Of a DNA stretch of 33,160 nt, positions 19,870-28,607 are shown in pieces. The translations under genes and the position numbers were made by a program. The notes beneath the pieces are model-generated. The model was not told where the DNA came from and did no database searches. It saw only the letters and a list, made by a program, of their open reading frames with translations. Source of the DNA: Rhodocyclaceae bacterium (GTDB lineage: Bacteria > Pseudomonadota > Gammaproteobacteria > Burkholderiales > Rhodocyclaceae). Numbering within the stretch: position 1 is the first letter of the stretch; each line of letters starts with the position of its first letter. The stretch lies in the NCBI GenBank assembly GCA_020445945.1, contig JAGRFQ010000040.1, positions 1 through 33,160 on the forward strand, given 5' to 3'.

Positions 19870-20361
19870 ATGTTCGATATCGGTTTTACCGAGTTGATGA
19901 TCATCAGTGTCATCGGGCTGGTTGTCATCGGCCCGGAACGTCTGCCGCGGGTGGCGCGCACGGTGGGGCATCTGCTCGGGCGTGCGCAGCGCTATGTGAG
20001 CGACGTCAAATCCGACATCCAGCGCGAGATGCAGGTCGAGGACCTGAAAAAACTGCAGCAGCAGGTGACCGATTCGGCGCGCGACCTCGAAAACAGCATC
20101 CGCAACGAGGCCGCGTCGCTCAAGGGCGATCTCGATGCCACGGCCGGGCAATTGAATGCCGCCGTGGGGGATGTCGGGGCAAGCGCGGAGGCGCCGGCGC
20201 CCGATACGCCCCGCGCGCCCGGGGACGATGCGCTGCGTGCGGCCGAACAAACGATTGCCGACACGGTGGCCCGTGATGAAACGCCGGATCAGGATGCGCC
20301 CCAGCTGCCGCTCGGGCTCGATGGCGCCGCCCCTGCCGCGGCCAAGGAAAACAAAGCGTGA
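19870..20361 (+). CDS. tatB: Twin-arginine translocase subunit TatB
   Basis: 163 aa. It starts MFDIGFTELMIISVIGLVVI with the Glu in the membrane helix and the GPERLPRVART hinge that mark TatB rather than TatA. A long amphipathic/coiled-coil stretch (about 30-100) and an acidic Ala/Pro-rich tail follow. TatB with TatC forms the twin-arginine signal receptor. The stop overlaps tatC by 4 nt. Confidence 0.96.
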   Translation: MFDIGFTELMIISVIGLVVIGPERLPRVARTVGHLLGRAQRYVSDVKSDIQREMQVEDLKKLQQQVTDSARDLENSIRNEAASLKGDLDATAGQLNAAVGDVGASAEAPAPDTPRAPGDDALRAAEQTIADTVARDETPDQDAPQLPLGLDGAAPAAAKENKA

Positions 20362-21128
20362 GCGACGCATCCTCGCAGGAAACGTTCATTGCCCACCTGG
20401 TTGAACTGCGTGACCGCGTGTTGCGCGCGGTGGTGGCGGTGGTGCTGGTCTTCGTGTGCCTCATGCCATGGGCCGGACAGATCTACGACCTGCTGGCCTT
20501 GCCCATGATGCAGGCGCTGCCCGAAGGGACGCGGATGATCGCCACCGGCGTGGTTACGCCCTTCTTCGTGCCGGTCAAGGTAACCCTGATGGTGGCCTTC
20601 GTGGTGGCGCTGCCGGTAGTGCTCTACCAGGTCTGGGCCTTCGTTGCGCCGGGGCTCTATGCCCACGAGAAACGGCTCGCCCTGCCATTGGTCATGGGCA
20701 GCTCCCTGCTGTTCCTGTTCGGCATGGCGTTTTGCTACTTCTTCGTCTTCAAGATGGTGTTCGCGTTTATCTCCGAATTCGCGCCCAAGAGCATCACCCC
20801 CGCGCCGGACATTGAACAGTATCTGTCGTTTGTGATGACCATGTTCATGGCCTTCGGACTCACGTTTGAAGTCCCGGTGGTGGTGATTCTGCTGGCCAAG
20901 TTCGGCATCGTCGACCAGGCCAAGCTCAGGGAGGCGCGGCCGTACGTGGTGGTGGGCGCGTTCGTCATCGCTGCGATTGTCACGCCGCCCGACGTGGTGT
21001 CGCAGTTCATGCTGGCGGTGCCGATGTGGCTGCTTTTCGAGGTGGGACTTTTCCTTGCGCGCTATGTGAGCCCCGTGGATGAGCGCGCTGGAGACACAGC
21101 GTCAACGGATGTGACCCCGTCTGCCTGA
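20358..21128 (+). CDS. tatC: Twin-arginine translocase subunit TatC
   Basis: 256 aa, GTG start overlapping tatB. Six membrane segments are visible. The N-terminal FIAHLVELRDRVLRAVVAV carries the conserved signal-peptide-binding Glu and Arg. Also conserved: FVAPGLYAHEKR and FGLTFEVPVVVILL, whose Glu is functionally important. The C-terminus is a short polar tail. The gene ends only 7 nt from the stop of the convergent protease gene. Confidence 0.97.
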   Translation: MSDASSQETFIAHLVELRDRVLRAVVAVVLVFVCLMPWAGQIYDLLALPMMQALPEGTRMIATGVVTPFFVPVKVTLMVAFVVALPVVLYQVWAFVAPGLYAHEKRLALPLVMGSSLLFLFGMAFCYFFVFKMVFAFISEFAPKSITPAPDIEQYLSFVMTMFMAFGLTFEVPVVVILLAKFGIVDQAKLREARPYVVVGAFVIAAIVTPPDVVSQFMLAVPMWLLFEVGLFLARYVSPVDERAGDTASTDVTPSA

Positions 21129-21135
21129 GCGGCGC

Positions 21136-22296
21136 CTATTCCGGGCGCGGCAGACTGGGGCGGCGGCCGATTTTGACCGCGAGCGTGATGCGCCGCGCGC
21201 CGCGCTGAATTGTAAAGTCCGCCGTTTTGCCCGGCGCAAGGGCCGCCACCACCTCAAGCAGGCGCTGTGCGTCGTCGATGGGCTTCCCTTCGATATCGCT
21301 CACTACGTCGCCGAGCTGAATGCCGCCCTTGTCGGCCGGCCCGCCGCGCATCACGCCTGAGATCTGCACGCCCCGGGTGGTGTCCAGTCCGAGCGATTGA
21401 GCCAGTTCCGGCGTCAGGTCCTGAATCTCCACCCCGATCCAGCCGCGCGTCACGCGCCCGGTGCGGATGATTTGTTCCATCACGTCGCGGGCAAACGACA
21501 TGGGAATGGCAAAGCCGATGCCGAGTGAGCCGCCCGAGCGCGAGTAGATGGCAGCGTTGATGCCGATCAGTGCGCCACTGCTGTTGATGAGCGCGCCGCC
21601 CGAGTTGCCGGGGTTGATCGCCGCGTCGGTCTGGATGAAGTTTTCGAAGGTGCTGATGCCCAGATGGCTGCGTTGCAGCGCCGAGATAATGCCCATGGTC
21701 ACCGTCTGGCCGACGCCAAAAGGGTTGCCGATGGCGAGCACGACGTCGCCGACGGCGAGTGAGGTTTCGTCGGCAAAGGTGATCGCGGGCAAGGGCGTGT
21801 CGGTGGAAATCTGGAGGACGGCAAGATCGGTTTCGGGGTCGCGCCCGACCAGCCGTGCGGGGAATTTGCGCCCGTCATTGAGTGCGACTTCGATCTCGTC
21901 GGCAGTTTCGATGACGTGATTGTTGGTCAGGATGTAGCCGTCGCCACTGGCGATCACCCCTGAGCCAAGCCCGGAGGTGCGCTGTTGGCGCTGGCCGAGA
22001 CGGTCACCAAAGAAGTGGCGGAAAATCGGATCGTCCAGAAACGGGCTGCGCTGGGTGCGGATTTCCTTGCTGGTAAAGATGTGCACCACGGAGGGGAGCG
22101 CCGCCTGGGCTGCGTTGGCGTAGGAGCCGGGCGACGCAGCAGGTGTTGCGACCGGCGCGGTCACGGTATCCTGAACCGCAATTACGGTCGCGGTGTTGCC
22201 GGGTAGCCAGGCGGGCTTGAAGGTCGCGACCACAAACACGACTGCCACCGCGATGGTGACGGCCTGTGCGAAGGTCAGCCACAAGCGGCGCATCAT
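21136..22296 (-). CDS. degS: DegS/AlgW-like periplasmic serine protease with one PDZ domain
   Basis: 386 aa, minus strand. An N-terminal hydrophobic helix (about 8-25, FAQAVTIAVAVVFVVATF) without an evident cleavage site anchors it in the inner membrane. The trypsin-like domain has the triad H127 (TNNHVIE), D157 (DPETDLAVL) and S232 (GNSGGAL). A single PDZ domain lies at about 285-375 (RGVQISGVMRGGPADKGGIQ). One PDZ plus an anchor is the DegS/AlgW type, which senses misfolded outer-membrane proteins; DegP/DegQ have two PDZ domains. Two adjacent ATGs (22296 and 22293) are equivalent starts. No anti-sigma gene is nearby, so the sigma-E role is inferred from the family. Confidence 0.9.
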   Translation of the reverse strand: MMRRLWLTFAQAVTIAVAVVFVVATFKPAWLPGNTATVIAVQDTVTAPVATPAASPGSYANAAQAALPSVVHIFTSKEIRTQRSPFLDDPIFRHFFGDRLGQRQQRTSGLGSGVIASGDGYILTNNHVIETADEIEVALNDGRKFPARLVGRDPETDLAVLQISTDTPLPAITFADETSLAVGDVVLAIGNPFGVGQTVTMGIISALQRSHLGISTFENFIQTDAAINPGNSGGALINSSGALIGINAAIYSRSGGSLGIGFAIPMSFARDVMEQIIRTGRVTRGWIGVEIQDLTPELAQSLGLDTTRGVQISGVMRGGPADKGGIQLGDVVSDIEGKPIDDAQRLLEVVAALAPGKTADFTIQRGARRITLAVKIGRRPSLPRPE

Positions 22297-22358
22297 GTCA
22301 GCAGCAGTCGATGGGCCGTGGGTGCCGCGGCCGCGGTGTGCAGAAGAGGGATGAAAGC

Positions 22359-23108
22359 ATGGAACTGAAGGCGCTTGAACGGTATCTGGATGGGCTGCTC
22401 AATGTCGCAGCGATCCGCGATTATTGCCCAAATGGCCTGCAAGTGGAAGGCAGGGCCGCGGTCGGCCGTATCGTCTGCGGCGTGACCGCGAGCCAGGCCT
22501 TGCTCGATGCTGCGGTGGCACGCGAGGCCGATGCGCTGATCGTGCATCACGGCTATTTCTGGCGTGGTGAAGACCCCCGCGTGGTCGGTATCCGCCGGCG
22601 TCGTCTGGCGACGTTGCTGAGGGCAGACATCAGCTTGCTTGCCTACCATTTGCCGCTCGATGTGCATCCCGTGCTGGGTAACAATGCGCAGCTGGCGCGC
22701 CGCATGGCGTGGCAGGCCGAGGGGCGGTTTGGTGAGCAGGAGGTGGGCGTGATCGGTACCGTCGGCGCGCATGCCCGCACGGCCAGCGATGTGGCTGCGC
22801 AACTCGGCGAAGTGCTTGGGCGCACGCCCTTGCTGGTCGGCGACGGTGCGCGCGCGGTCACGCGTATTGCGTGGTGCACGGGGGCTGCACAGAGCTTGTT
22901 CGATGACGCGATTGCGGCGGGTTGCGACGCGTTTGTGTCGGGGGAGATTTCCGAGCAGACGGTGCATCTGGCGCGTGAATCCGGCGTCCCCTATATCGCC
23001 GCCGGACACCATGCCTCGGAGCGCTATGGGGTCGAGGCGCTGGGGGCGCATCTGGCGGAAAAATTTGGGCTGACGTGCGAGTTCATCGACGTCGATAACC
23101 CGGTGTAG
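22359..23108 (+). CDS. NIF3/YbgI-family metal-binding protein
   Basis: 249 aa from ATG 22359 with AGAGGG 9-14 nt upstream; the open frame extends further back over the protease 5' region. NIF3-family di-metal centre residues are visible: H63 and H64 (ALIVHHGYFW), D101 and H103 (YHLPLDVHP), and the C-terminal GHHASERYG with His and Glu. YbgI-type proteins form toroidal hexamers; the family is annotated as a GTP cyclohydrolase 1 type 2 homologue, but the true reaction is unsettled. It is divergent from the protease gene (62-nt gap). Confidence 0.93.
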   Translation: MELKALERYLDGLLNVAAIRDYCPNGLQVEGRAAVGRIVCGVTASQALLDAAVAREADALIVHHGYFWRGEDPRVVGIRRRRLATLLRADISLLAYHLPLDVHPVLGNNAQLARRMAWQAEGRFGEQEVGVIGTVGAHARTASDVAAQLGEVLGRTPLLVGDGARAVTRIAWCTGAAQSLFDDAIAAGCDAFVSGEISEQTVHLARESGVPYIAAGHHASERYGVEALGAHLAEKFGLTCEFIDVDNPV

Positions 23109-23125
23109 CGGCAGCCTGGCCGGGT

Positions 23126-25411
23126 TCAGCTGTCGCTGTCGGGGCGGCGGTCGGTCGGGGTGTCGCCCGGCTCGATCTCGGGAAAGTCGTCAGTGTCGGG
23201 CAGCTCGCCGGAGTCGAGCTGGAAGTCGAGATCGGGCAAGAACGTGCGCGTGGCGGGGCTGTCCAGGTCGATGACTGCGTCGCGACCGTTGCTGCTGTTG
23301 GCCGTCTCCGCGTCGCTGCCCGGGGCGTCGCCATCGGTCGTGGGTTGGGCGGCTGCGGGGGTTGGGGCGAGGGCGGCAGCCAGTTCTTCGTCGGTCTGGC
23401 GATAGGCGCCGAGCTGGTCTTCGAGCACCGCCAGCAACATCAGCAAATCGTCAATCACGCCAAACGGGAAGCCTTCGCGCGTGCCGCCGCGGTTGTCGCG
23501 CAGCAGGCCGTGAATGTAGGCCTGGCAGTCGCGCGTTGCCCAGGTGGCTTCGAGCGTCTTGATGATGTGGCCCATTTGCTCGACGGAGTCGGTCGTCTGG
23601 GTTGTTTCGTCAAACTTGTCCCACGGGATGACCTTGACGTTGAAGGTTTTGTTGAGTTGCCGGGTCAGTCCGTCGAACTCAGCCTGCATCCCGGCTGCGC
23701 GATAGACCTCGAGCAACTTGAGCCACGGTTGTACGGCTTGCTTGGGGTTGGCGCGAATGAAGTCCGACAGGGTTTCGGCTGCGCCCTGAACGCGGCCGAA
23801 GGACATCATGATGTCGGCCAGTTCAACCGCTGATGCGTGCTCTTCGGCCATCTCGTCATCGTCGATGGTGATGGGGGCAACGCTGTGTTCGAGTTCGGCC
23901 GGCGGTGCGCCGTCCCACTCCACCGACGAAAAGTCGAAGGAATCTCCCAGACCGGGTGCCTGCGTGCCGGGCGTCTCCGTTTCTGCCGGCTCGATCGGCT
24001 CGTCGGGGGTGGGGTCGTGGTGGTTGAGGCTGGCCAGCGCGTCGAGTTCGTCCTCGTCAGGCGCCTGCGGCTGGCGCCGTCGCCACCACATCAGCCCGAG
24101 CAGTGCCGTCAGCACACCGATCGCGAGCGGTTGCCACCAGGCAAACGCATCGTCGCCGGCGGGCGGTGGTGCCGGCGGGGTGGGTGTTTTCAGCGTGGTG
24201 GGTGCGGTCGGTTCGGGGCGGGGTGGCGTTGTGGCGGCGGGCACCTCTTGCGGGTCGGCCGGCGTGGTCGCCGTGCGCTCGGCGCCGTCGGCAGCGGGCG
24301 CGGTGACGGGGCCGCCGCTGGCCTCCATCTCGGCCTTGAGGGCATTTTGCAGGGCTTCGAGGCGCTGGATGCGGTCGCTGAGCTCGAGCCGCGCCATGAT
24401 CTGCGAGTCGAGCGTCATGACCAGCTTTTGCTCGCGGCGCAAAGCCTCGCGCTCGGCATCTGTGGTGCGCTCGACCCGGCCCGGGTCGCTCAGCATCGGT
24501 GATAGATGAAAGCCCGATACGTCGGGCGCATCACCCAGCAGCTGAAGGCGGTCGCCAGAGGCGAGGGCTTGGGCGGGGGTGTCGTCAAGCGCCGGTGCGG
24601 GCGCTGCTGCAGGCGGTGCCGCGTCTTCGGGGGGTGCCGCCGCGGGCAGCGGGGTCGGGCGCTGTGCCCGCTGCTGCGCTGCTTCTGCTGCGGCGCGCCG
24701 CTGTGCGGCAATCTCGGCGCGGGCGGCGGCGATTTGTGCTGGCGTTGGTAGCGCGAGGGTCGTGCCGGCCGCGAGGCGCTGTCGCGACGAACGGATGCTG
24801 CGGTCGGCTGCGTTGAGGTCGCGGGTGGCTTTGGTGAATGCAGCCCGGTCGTGGCGACTGGCCGGGTAGAGGGTTTGTGCCAGCGTGTTGATGGAGGCGC
24901 GCTCGGGCAAGGTCCACGTGCCGCCAAGTGCGCTGGCGGTGAGGCCACGCTGGCGCGGGCGGAGGGTTGATGCTGGCGCAGTGGCTTGCGGCGGTGCGCT
25001 GGGTGGTGCCGGGACGATGGCTGGAGCGATGAATTCGGCGCGCATCGGCAGCAGCAGGGTGTAGCTGCGGCGCAGCTGGGCGCTGCAGGTTTCTTCCAGC
25101 GTCAGGCGAAGAATCGGGTCGCTGACCGGGGTGCTGCGCGTGACCACGGCCAGCGATCTGCCGCCGCTGTGGCGGATGCTGACGCGTGCGCCCCGGAGGT
25201 CGGGGATGCCGTCTGCGTTGGTGCCGGGGGCGACGCGCAGGCATTGGGCGTCTTCACCCGGGCGAATGCCGTGGAGCAGCACTTCGGCACGAAACGGATC
25301 GCCAATCGCCGACTGGCTGACGATCTCGCCAAAGCCGATGGCGTGGGCGACTGTCGGCATAAATGCCAGGCAGATCAGGGCCGGTAGGATGGGACGTGCT
25401 GTTGTTGTCAT
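23126..25411 (-). CDS. fimV: FimV-like pilus assembly / cell-pole protein
   Basis: 761 aa. A Sec signal peptide ends at AHA (residue 24). The conserved FimV N-domain follows (IGFGEIVSQSAIGDPFRAEV, up to about 125), then a weak LysM-like segment (165-222), an Ala-rich helical region, and a coiled coil (about 315-364, EREALRREQKL...LEALQNALKAEME). One membrane helix lies at 425-443 (WWQPLAIGVLTALLGLMWW), then an acidic cytoplasmic part with TPR-like repeats at about 520-590. FimV/HubP proteins connect peptidoglycan to polar type IV pilus machinery and to c-di-GMP/cAMP signalling. The divergent C-terminus and the location away from asd/truA suggest a FimV-like paralogue. The gene converges with the NIF3 gene, 17 nt apart. 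Confidence 0.85.
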   Translation of the reverse strand: MTTTARPILPALICLAFMPTVAHAIGFGEIVSQSAIGDPFRAEVLLHGIRPGEDAQCLRVAPGTNADGIPDLRGARVSIRHSGGRSLAVVTRSTPVSDPILRLTLEETCSAQLRRSYTLLLPMRAEFIAPAIVPAPPSAPPQATAPASTLRPRQRGLTASALGGTWTLPERASINTLAQTLYPASRHDRAAFTKATRDLNAADRSIRSSRQRLAAGTTLALPTPAQIAAARAEIAAQRRAAAEAAQQRAQRPTPLPAAAPPEDAAPPAAAPAPALDDTPAQALASGDRLQLLGDAPDVSGFHLSPMLSDPGRVERTTDAEREALRREQKLVMTLDSQIMARLELSDRIQRLEALQNALKAEMEASGGPVTAPAADGAERTATTPADPQEVPAATTPPRPEPTAPTTLKTPTPPAPPPAGDDAFAWWQPLAIGVLTALLGLMWWRRRQPQAPDEDELDALASLNHHDPTPDEPIEPAETETPGTQAPGLGDSFDFSSVEWDGAPPAELEHSVAPITIDDDEMAEEHASAVELADIMMSFGRVQGAAETLSDFIRANPKQAVQPWLKLLEVYRAAGMQAEFDGLTRQLNKTFNVKVIPWDKFDETTQTTDSVEQMGHIIKTLEATWATRDCQAYIHGLLRDNRGGTREGFPFGVIDDLLMLLAVLEDQLGAYRQTDEELAAALAPTPAAAQPTTDGDAPGSDAETANSSNGRDAVIDLDSPATRTFLPDLDFQLDSGELPDTDDFPEIEPGDTPTDRRPDSDS

Positions 25412-25437
25412 TCTCCGCCGACGAAAAACCTTATAAA

Positions 25438-25463
25438 TTCAAATGATCGGGCCCTCATTTGAA
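25438..25463. repeat. Inverted repeat in the fimV/DUF2889 divergent region
   Basis: TTCAAATGA and TCATTTGAA form perfect 9-bp arms around an 8-nt GC-rich spacer. It lies 27 nt upstream of the fimV ATG, next to AT-rich sequence that could hold the fimV promoter (TATAAG on the minus strand at about 25435-25430, TACAAT at 25473-25468). It may be an operator or an RNA hairpin in the fimV leader. Confidence 0.6.
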
Positions 25464-25613
25464 GCGTATTGTAATGAAGTTGGCCCGCTTGTGTTGGGCT
25501 GATCCTGCGAGATGCCGTAAAAATCTGCACGGCGTCTTTGATGCGTGCGGCCGCGGCTTCGTGGCTGTCGGGGGTATCATGCACGCTTGATTCCATACGA
25601 CAGCGTACGCTTT

Positions 25614-26156
25614 ATGGCTGATTCCCCCGTCTGCGCACCGGCCCGTCGGCCCGTGCATTCCCGGATCGTCGCGCTTGAGGGGTTCTTGCGGGACGATGGT
25701 CTGGTCGACATCGAGGCGCGGCTCACCGATGTGAAGTCCCGCGACTATCCACTGGCCTCCGGGCTGCGCAAAGCCGGTGAGCCGATTCACGACCTGCGGG
25801 TTTGCGTGACGATCGACGATGCGTTCACCATTGTCGCGATCAACGCCTCTGCCGATGCAGTGCCGTATCCCGGCGCGTGCGAGGCGATTGCGCCTGCCTA
25901 CGGTCAACTGCTCGGCCTGAACCTGTTGCGCGGATTTCGCGCAGAAGTGAAGGCGCTGTTTGCCGGCGTCGCCGGCTGCAGTCATCTCACGGAGTTGCTC
26001 GGCGCGGTGCCAACCGCGGCAATACAGACCGTGGCAAGTTTTCGTTCTGCGGCCGATGAGGGTGACACAAAGCCGTTCCAGCTCGATCGCTGCCATGCGC
26101 TGGAGACGCGCGGCGAGACGGTGCGTCGGTTCTATCCCCGGTGGTATCGCCGCTAG
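25614..26156 (+). CDS. DUF2889-family protein
   Basis: 180 aa from ATG 25614 (MADSPVCAPARRPVHSR). A longer frame start at 25545 is not conserved. The body matches the DUF2889 pattern: GFLRDDGLVDIEARLTDVKS, AGEPIHDLRVCVTIDD, PYPGACEAIAPAYGQLLGLN and AGCSHLTELLGAVPTAAIQT. The function of this family is unknown. No signal peptide or membrane helix is seen, so it is probably cytoplasmic. A TATCAT -10-like element at 25575-25580 lies 34 nt upstream. Confidence 0.85.
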   Translation: MADSPVCAPARRPVHSRIVALEGFLRDDGLVDIEARLTDVKSRDYPLASGLRKAGEPIHDLRVCVTIDDAFTIVAINASADAVPYPGACEAIAPAYGQLLGLNLLRGFRAEVKALFAGVAGCSHLTELLGAVPTAAIQTVASFRSAADEGDTKPFQLDRCHALETRGETVRRFYPRWYRR

Positions 26157-26456
26157 CGCGTGGTGGATGGCTGGGTCGTGTCGTCGTTGCGAAGCGGGCG
26201 AACGGCACCGCGGTATGTTAGCCGGCGCGGGATTTCAGTTATAATCGCGAAGCACTTTTTGCGGCAGTAGTGTTATTGGTCGTTGTATTGTGTGTGCTGC
26301 ATGCATGTGATCGTGCATCCGGTGCGGCGGTGTTTGTCGGACGAGGGAGATCGGCAGATGTCGTGGGGTGAGGGCCCCGAATAGACCCATTCAACCTATG
26401 TTCGCGTGCTCTGTGGCACAAACCGGCAGGGGCGCGGCTTCCATCGAAGGGCAACC
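26157..26456 (+). other. Intergenic region and sucC leader
   Basis: 300 bp without an established gene. It contains the sucC promoter (26218-26245), a small hairpin (26301-26318, 7-bp stem with one G-U pair and a TGAT loop), an 8-codon reading frame with a fair ribosome-binding site (GAGGGAGA, then ATG 26358 to TAG 26384), and a 20-codon frame (26398-26460) whose stop overlaps the sucC ATG. No tRNA-like structure or riboswitch that I can name is visible. Confidence 0.6.
26218..26245 (+). promoter_or_regulatory. Sigma-70 promoter of sucCD
   Basis: A perfect TATAAT at 26240-26245 with TTAGCC (26218-26223) as a weak -35, spacer 16 nt. Transcription would start around 26252, giving a leader of about 205 nt before sucC. 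It is the best -10 seen in the window's larger intergenic regions. Confidence 0.65.
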
Positions 26457-26460
26457 ATGA
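26398..26460 (+). CDS. Possible 20-aa leader peptide coupled to sucC
   Basis: ATG 26398 opens a 20-codon frame ending in TGA at 26458-26460, which overlaps the sucC ATG (26457) as ATGA. The peptide ([20 protein letters not shown]) has no known relative that I recognise and no clear ribosome-binding site. It may be chance, or a translational coupling device for sucC. Confidence 0.2.
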   Translation: MFACSVAQTGRGAASIEGQP

Positions 26461-27617
26461 AGATTCATGAGTATCAGGCAAAAGAACTGCTGAGAAAGTT
26501 CGGCGTAACCACCCCGCGTGGCATCGCGTGTTTCTCCGTAGATGAGGCGGTCAAAGCGGCCGAAGAGCTGGGCGGACCGGTGTGGGTCGTCAAGGCGCAA
26601 ATCCACGCGGGTGGCCGCGGCAAGGGCGGCGGCGTGAAGCTGGCTCGCTCCATGGATGAGGTCAAACAGCTGTCCGGCGAGATCATGGGCATGCAACTCA
26701 AGACCCACCAGACCGGGCCCGAAGGCCAGCAGGTTCGCCGCTTGCTGATCGAGGAAGGCGCCGACATCCAGAAAGAATATTACGTGGCGGCCCTGACCGA
26801 CCGAGCCACCCAGAAGGTTGCGATGATGGCTTCCTCTGAAGGTGGCATGGACATCGAGGAAGTCGCGGCCAAGACGCCGGAGAAGATCATCAAGGTCTTC
26901 GTCGACCCGCTCGTCGGACTGACCGATGCGCAGGCGGCCGAGTTGGCCAATGGTATCGGCGTTCCGGCCGGTTCCCTCCAGCAGGCCGTCGATACGCTCA
27001 AGAAGCTGTATACCTGCTACATGGAAACCGATGCTTCGCTGGCGGAAATCAACCCGCTGATTCTGGAAGGCAACGGCAACATCAAGGCGCTGGATGCCAA
27101 GTTCAACTTCGACTCCAACGCACTCTATCGTCACCCGGAGATCGTCGAGTACCGCGATCTGGACGAAGAAGATGCGGACGAGGTTGAAGCCTCCAAATAC
27201 GATCTGGCCTATATCAGTCTTGACGGCAACATTGGCTGCCTGGTCAATGGCGCCGGCCTGGCCATGGCGACCATGGACACCATCAAGCTGTTCGGTGCCT
27301 CGCCGGCCAACTTCCTGGATGTGGGCGGTGGTGCCACCACCGAGAAGGTGACCGAAGCCTTCAAGATCATGCTCAAGAACCCCAAGGTGAAAGGCATCCT
27401 GGTGAACATCTTTGGCGGCATCATGCGCTGCGACACCATCGCTACCGGCGTGGTCGCGGCAGCCAAGGAAGTCAATCTCTCCGTACCGCTGGTGGTGCGC
27501 ATGAAGGGAACCAACGAAGACATCGGCAAGAAGATTCTCGCCGAGTCCGGTTTGCCCATCATTTCCGCCGACAGCATGGCCGAAGCTGCGACCAAGGTCG
27601 TCGAAGCGGTCAAGTAA
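26457..27617 (+). CDS. sucC: Succinyl-CoA synthetase beta subunit SucC (ADP-forming)
   Basis: 386 aa from ATG 26457 ([17 protein letters not shown]), with GAAGGG 6-11 nt upstream. TCA-cycle enzyme converting succinyl-CoA to succinate with ATP formation. An ATP-grasp domain (about 1-240) has [19 protein letters not shown] and the metal-binding segment LAEINPLIL. The C-terminal CoA-ligase domain contains [16 protein letters not shown] and [13 protein letters not shown]. Length matches E. coli SucC. sucD follows after 12 nt, and sucAB are not in the window. Confidence 0.97.
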   Translation: MKIHEYQAKELLRKFGVTTPRGIACFSVDEAVKAAEELGGPVWVVKAQIHAGGRGKGGGVKLARSMDEVKQLSGEIMGMQLKTHQTGPEGQQVRRLLIEEGADIQKEYYVAALTDRATQKVAMMASSEGGMDIEEVAAKTPEKIIKVFVDPLVGLTDAQAAELANGIGVPAGSLQQAVDTLKKLYTCYMETDASLAEINPLILEGNGNIKALDAKFNFDSNALYRHPEIVEYRDLDEEDADEVEASKYDLAYISLDGNIGCLVNGAGLAMATMDTIKLFGASPANFLDVGGGATTEKVTEAFKIMLKNPKVKGILVNIFGGIMRCDTIATGVVAAAKEVNLSVPLVVRMKGTNEDIGKKILAESGLPIISADSMAEAATKVVEAVK

Positions 27618-27629
27618 GGAGAGTTTCGA

Positions 27630-28523
27630 ATGTCTATTCTGATCAACAAAGATACCAAGGTCATCACCCAGGGCATTACGGGCAAGACCGGTCAGTTCCA
27701 CACCGAGAAGTGCATCGAGTACGCGAACGGCAAGAACTGCTTTGTCGCCGGTGTGAACCCCAAGAAAGCGGGCGAGTCCATTTTCGATGTGCCCATTTTT
27801 GCTTCCGTGAAGGACGCCAAGGCTGAAACCGGCGCGACGGTTTCGGTGATCTACGTGCCGCCCGCAGGCGCAGCTGCCGCGATCTGGGAGGCCTGCGAAG
27901 CCGATATCGACCTGGCCATCTGCATCACCGAAGGCATTCCGGTGCGCGACATGCTGGCCGTGCGCAACAAGATGGCCAAAAAAGTTCAGGACGGTGGCAA
28001 GGAAACCCTGCTGCTTGGCCCGAACTGCCCGGGCCTGATCACGCCGGATGAAATCAAGATCGGCATCATGCCGGGTCACATCCACAAGAAGGGCCGCATC
28101 GGCGTGGTGTCGCGCTCCGGTACGCTCACTTATGAAGCCGTTGCACAGCTGACCGAAATCGGTCTGGGTCAGTCTTCTGCCGTCGGCATCGGTGGTGACC
28201 CGATCAATGGCTTGAAGCACATCGACGTGATGCGCATGTTCAACGACGATCCCGATACCGATGCGGTCATCATGATCGGCGAGATCGGCGGTCCGGACGA
28301 GGCGGAAGCCGCGCGCTGGTGCAAGGAAAACATGAAGAAGCCGGTTGTTGGCTTCATCGCGGGCGTGACTGCACCGGCGGGCAAGCGTATGGGCCATGCC
28401 GGCGCATTGATCTCTGGTGGCGAGGATACGGCGGACGCCAAACTCGCCATCATGGAAGCGTGCGGCTTCAAGGTCACGCGTAACCCGTCCGAGATGGGCA
28501 AGCTGCTCAAGGCCATGCTCTGA
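27630..28523 (+). CDS. sucD: Succinyl-CoA synthetase alpha subunit SucD
   Basis: 297 aa. CoA-binding Rossmann domain at the N-terminus ([20 protein letters not shown]). The phosphorylated His lies in [14 protein letters not shown] near the C-terminus, and [10 protein letters not shown] and SRSGTLTYE are conserved. AAGGAG lies 9-14 nt before the ATG. Together with SucC it forms the complete enzyme. An intrinsic terminator follows, making sucCD a self-contained transcription unit. Confidence 0.97.
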   Translation: MSILINKDTKVITQGITGKTGQFHTEKCIEYANGKNCFVAGVNPKKAGESIFDVPIFASVKDAKAETGATVSVIYVPPAGAAAAIWEACEADIDLAICITEGIPVRDMLAVRNKMAKKVQDGGKETLLLGPNCPGLITPDEIKIGIMPGHIHKKGRIGVVSRSGTLTYEAVAQLTEIGLGQSSAVGIGGDPINGLKHIDVMRMFNDDPDTDAVIMIGEIGGPDEAEAARWCKENMKKPVVGFIAGVTAPAGKRMGHAGALISGGEDTADAKLAIMEACGFKVTRNPSEMGKLLKAML

Positions 28524-28571
28524 GCGCAGTATCGTGTGCACAAACGCCGGCGGTGTCGGCGTCGGACTGAT

Positions 28572-28607
28572 GACAAACCCCACCCTTTGCGGTGGGGTTT
28601 GTCTTTT
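28572..28607 (+). terminator. Rho-independent terminator of sucCD
   Basis: A 13-bp perfect stem (28572-28584 with 28591-28603) and a CTTTGC loop, followed by TTTT at 28604-28607. It lies 49 nt after the sucD stop. Confidence 0.93.

Noticed and set aside
26391..28583. 730-codon open frame antisense to all of sucC and sucD
   Set aside because: It mirrors the codon pattern of the sense genes (GC-rich third positions keep the antisense frame open), has no ribosome-binding site or family character, and its start lies in the sucD terminator region.
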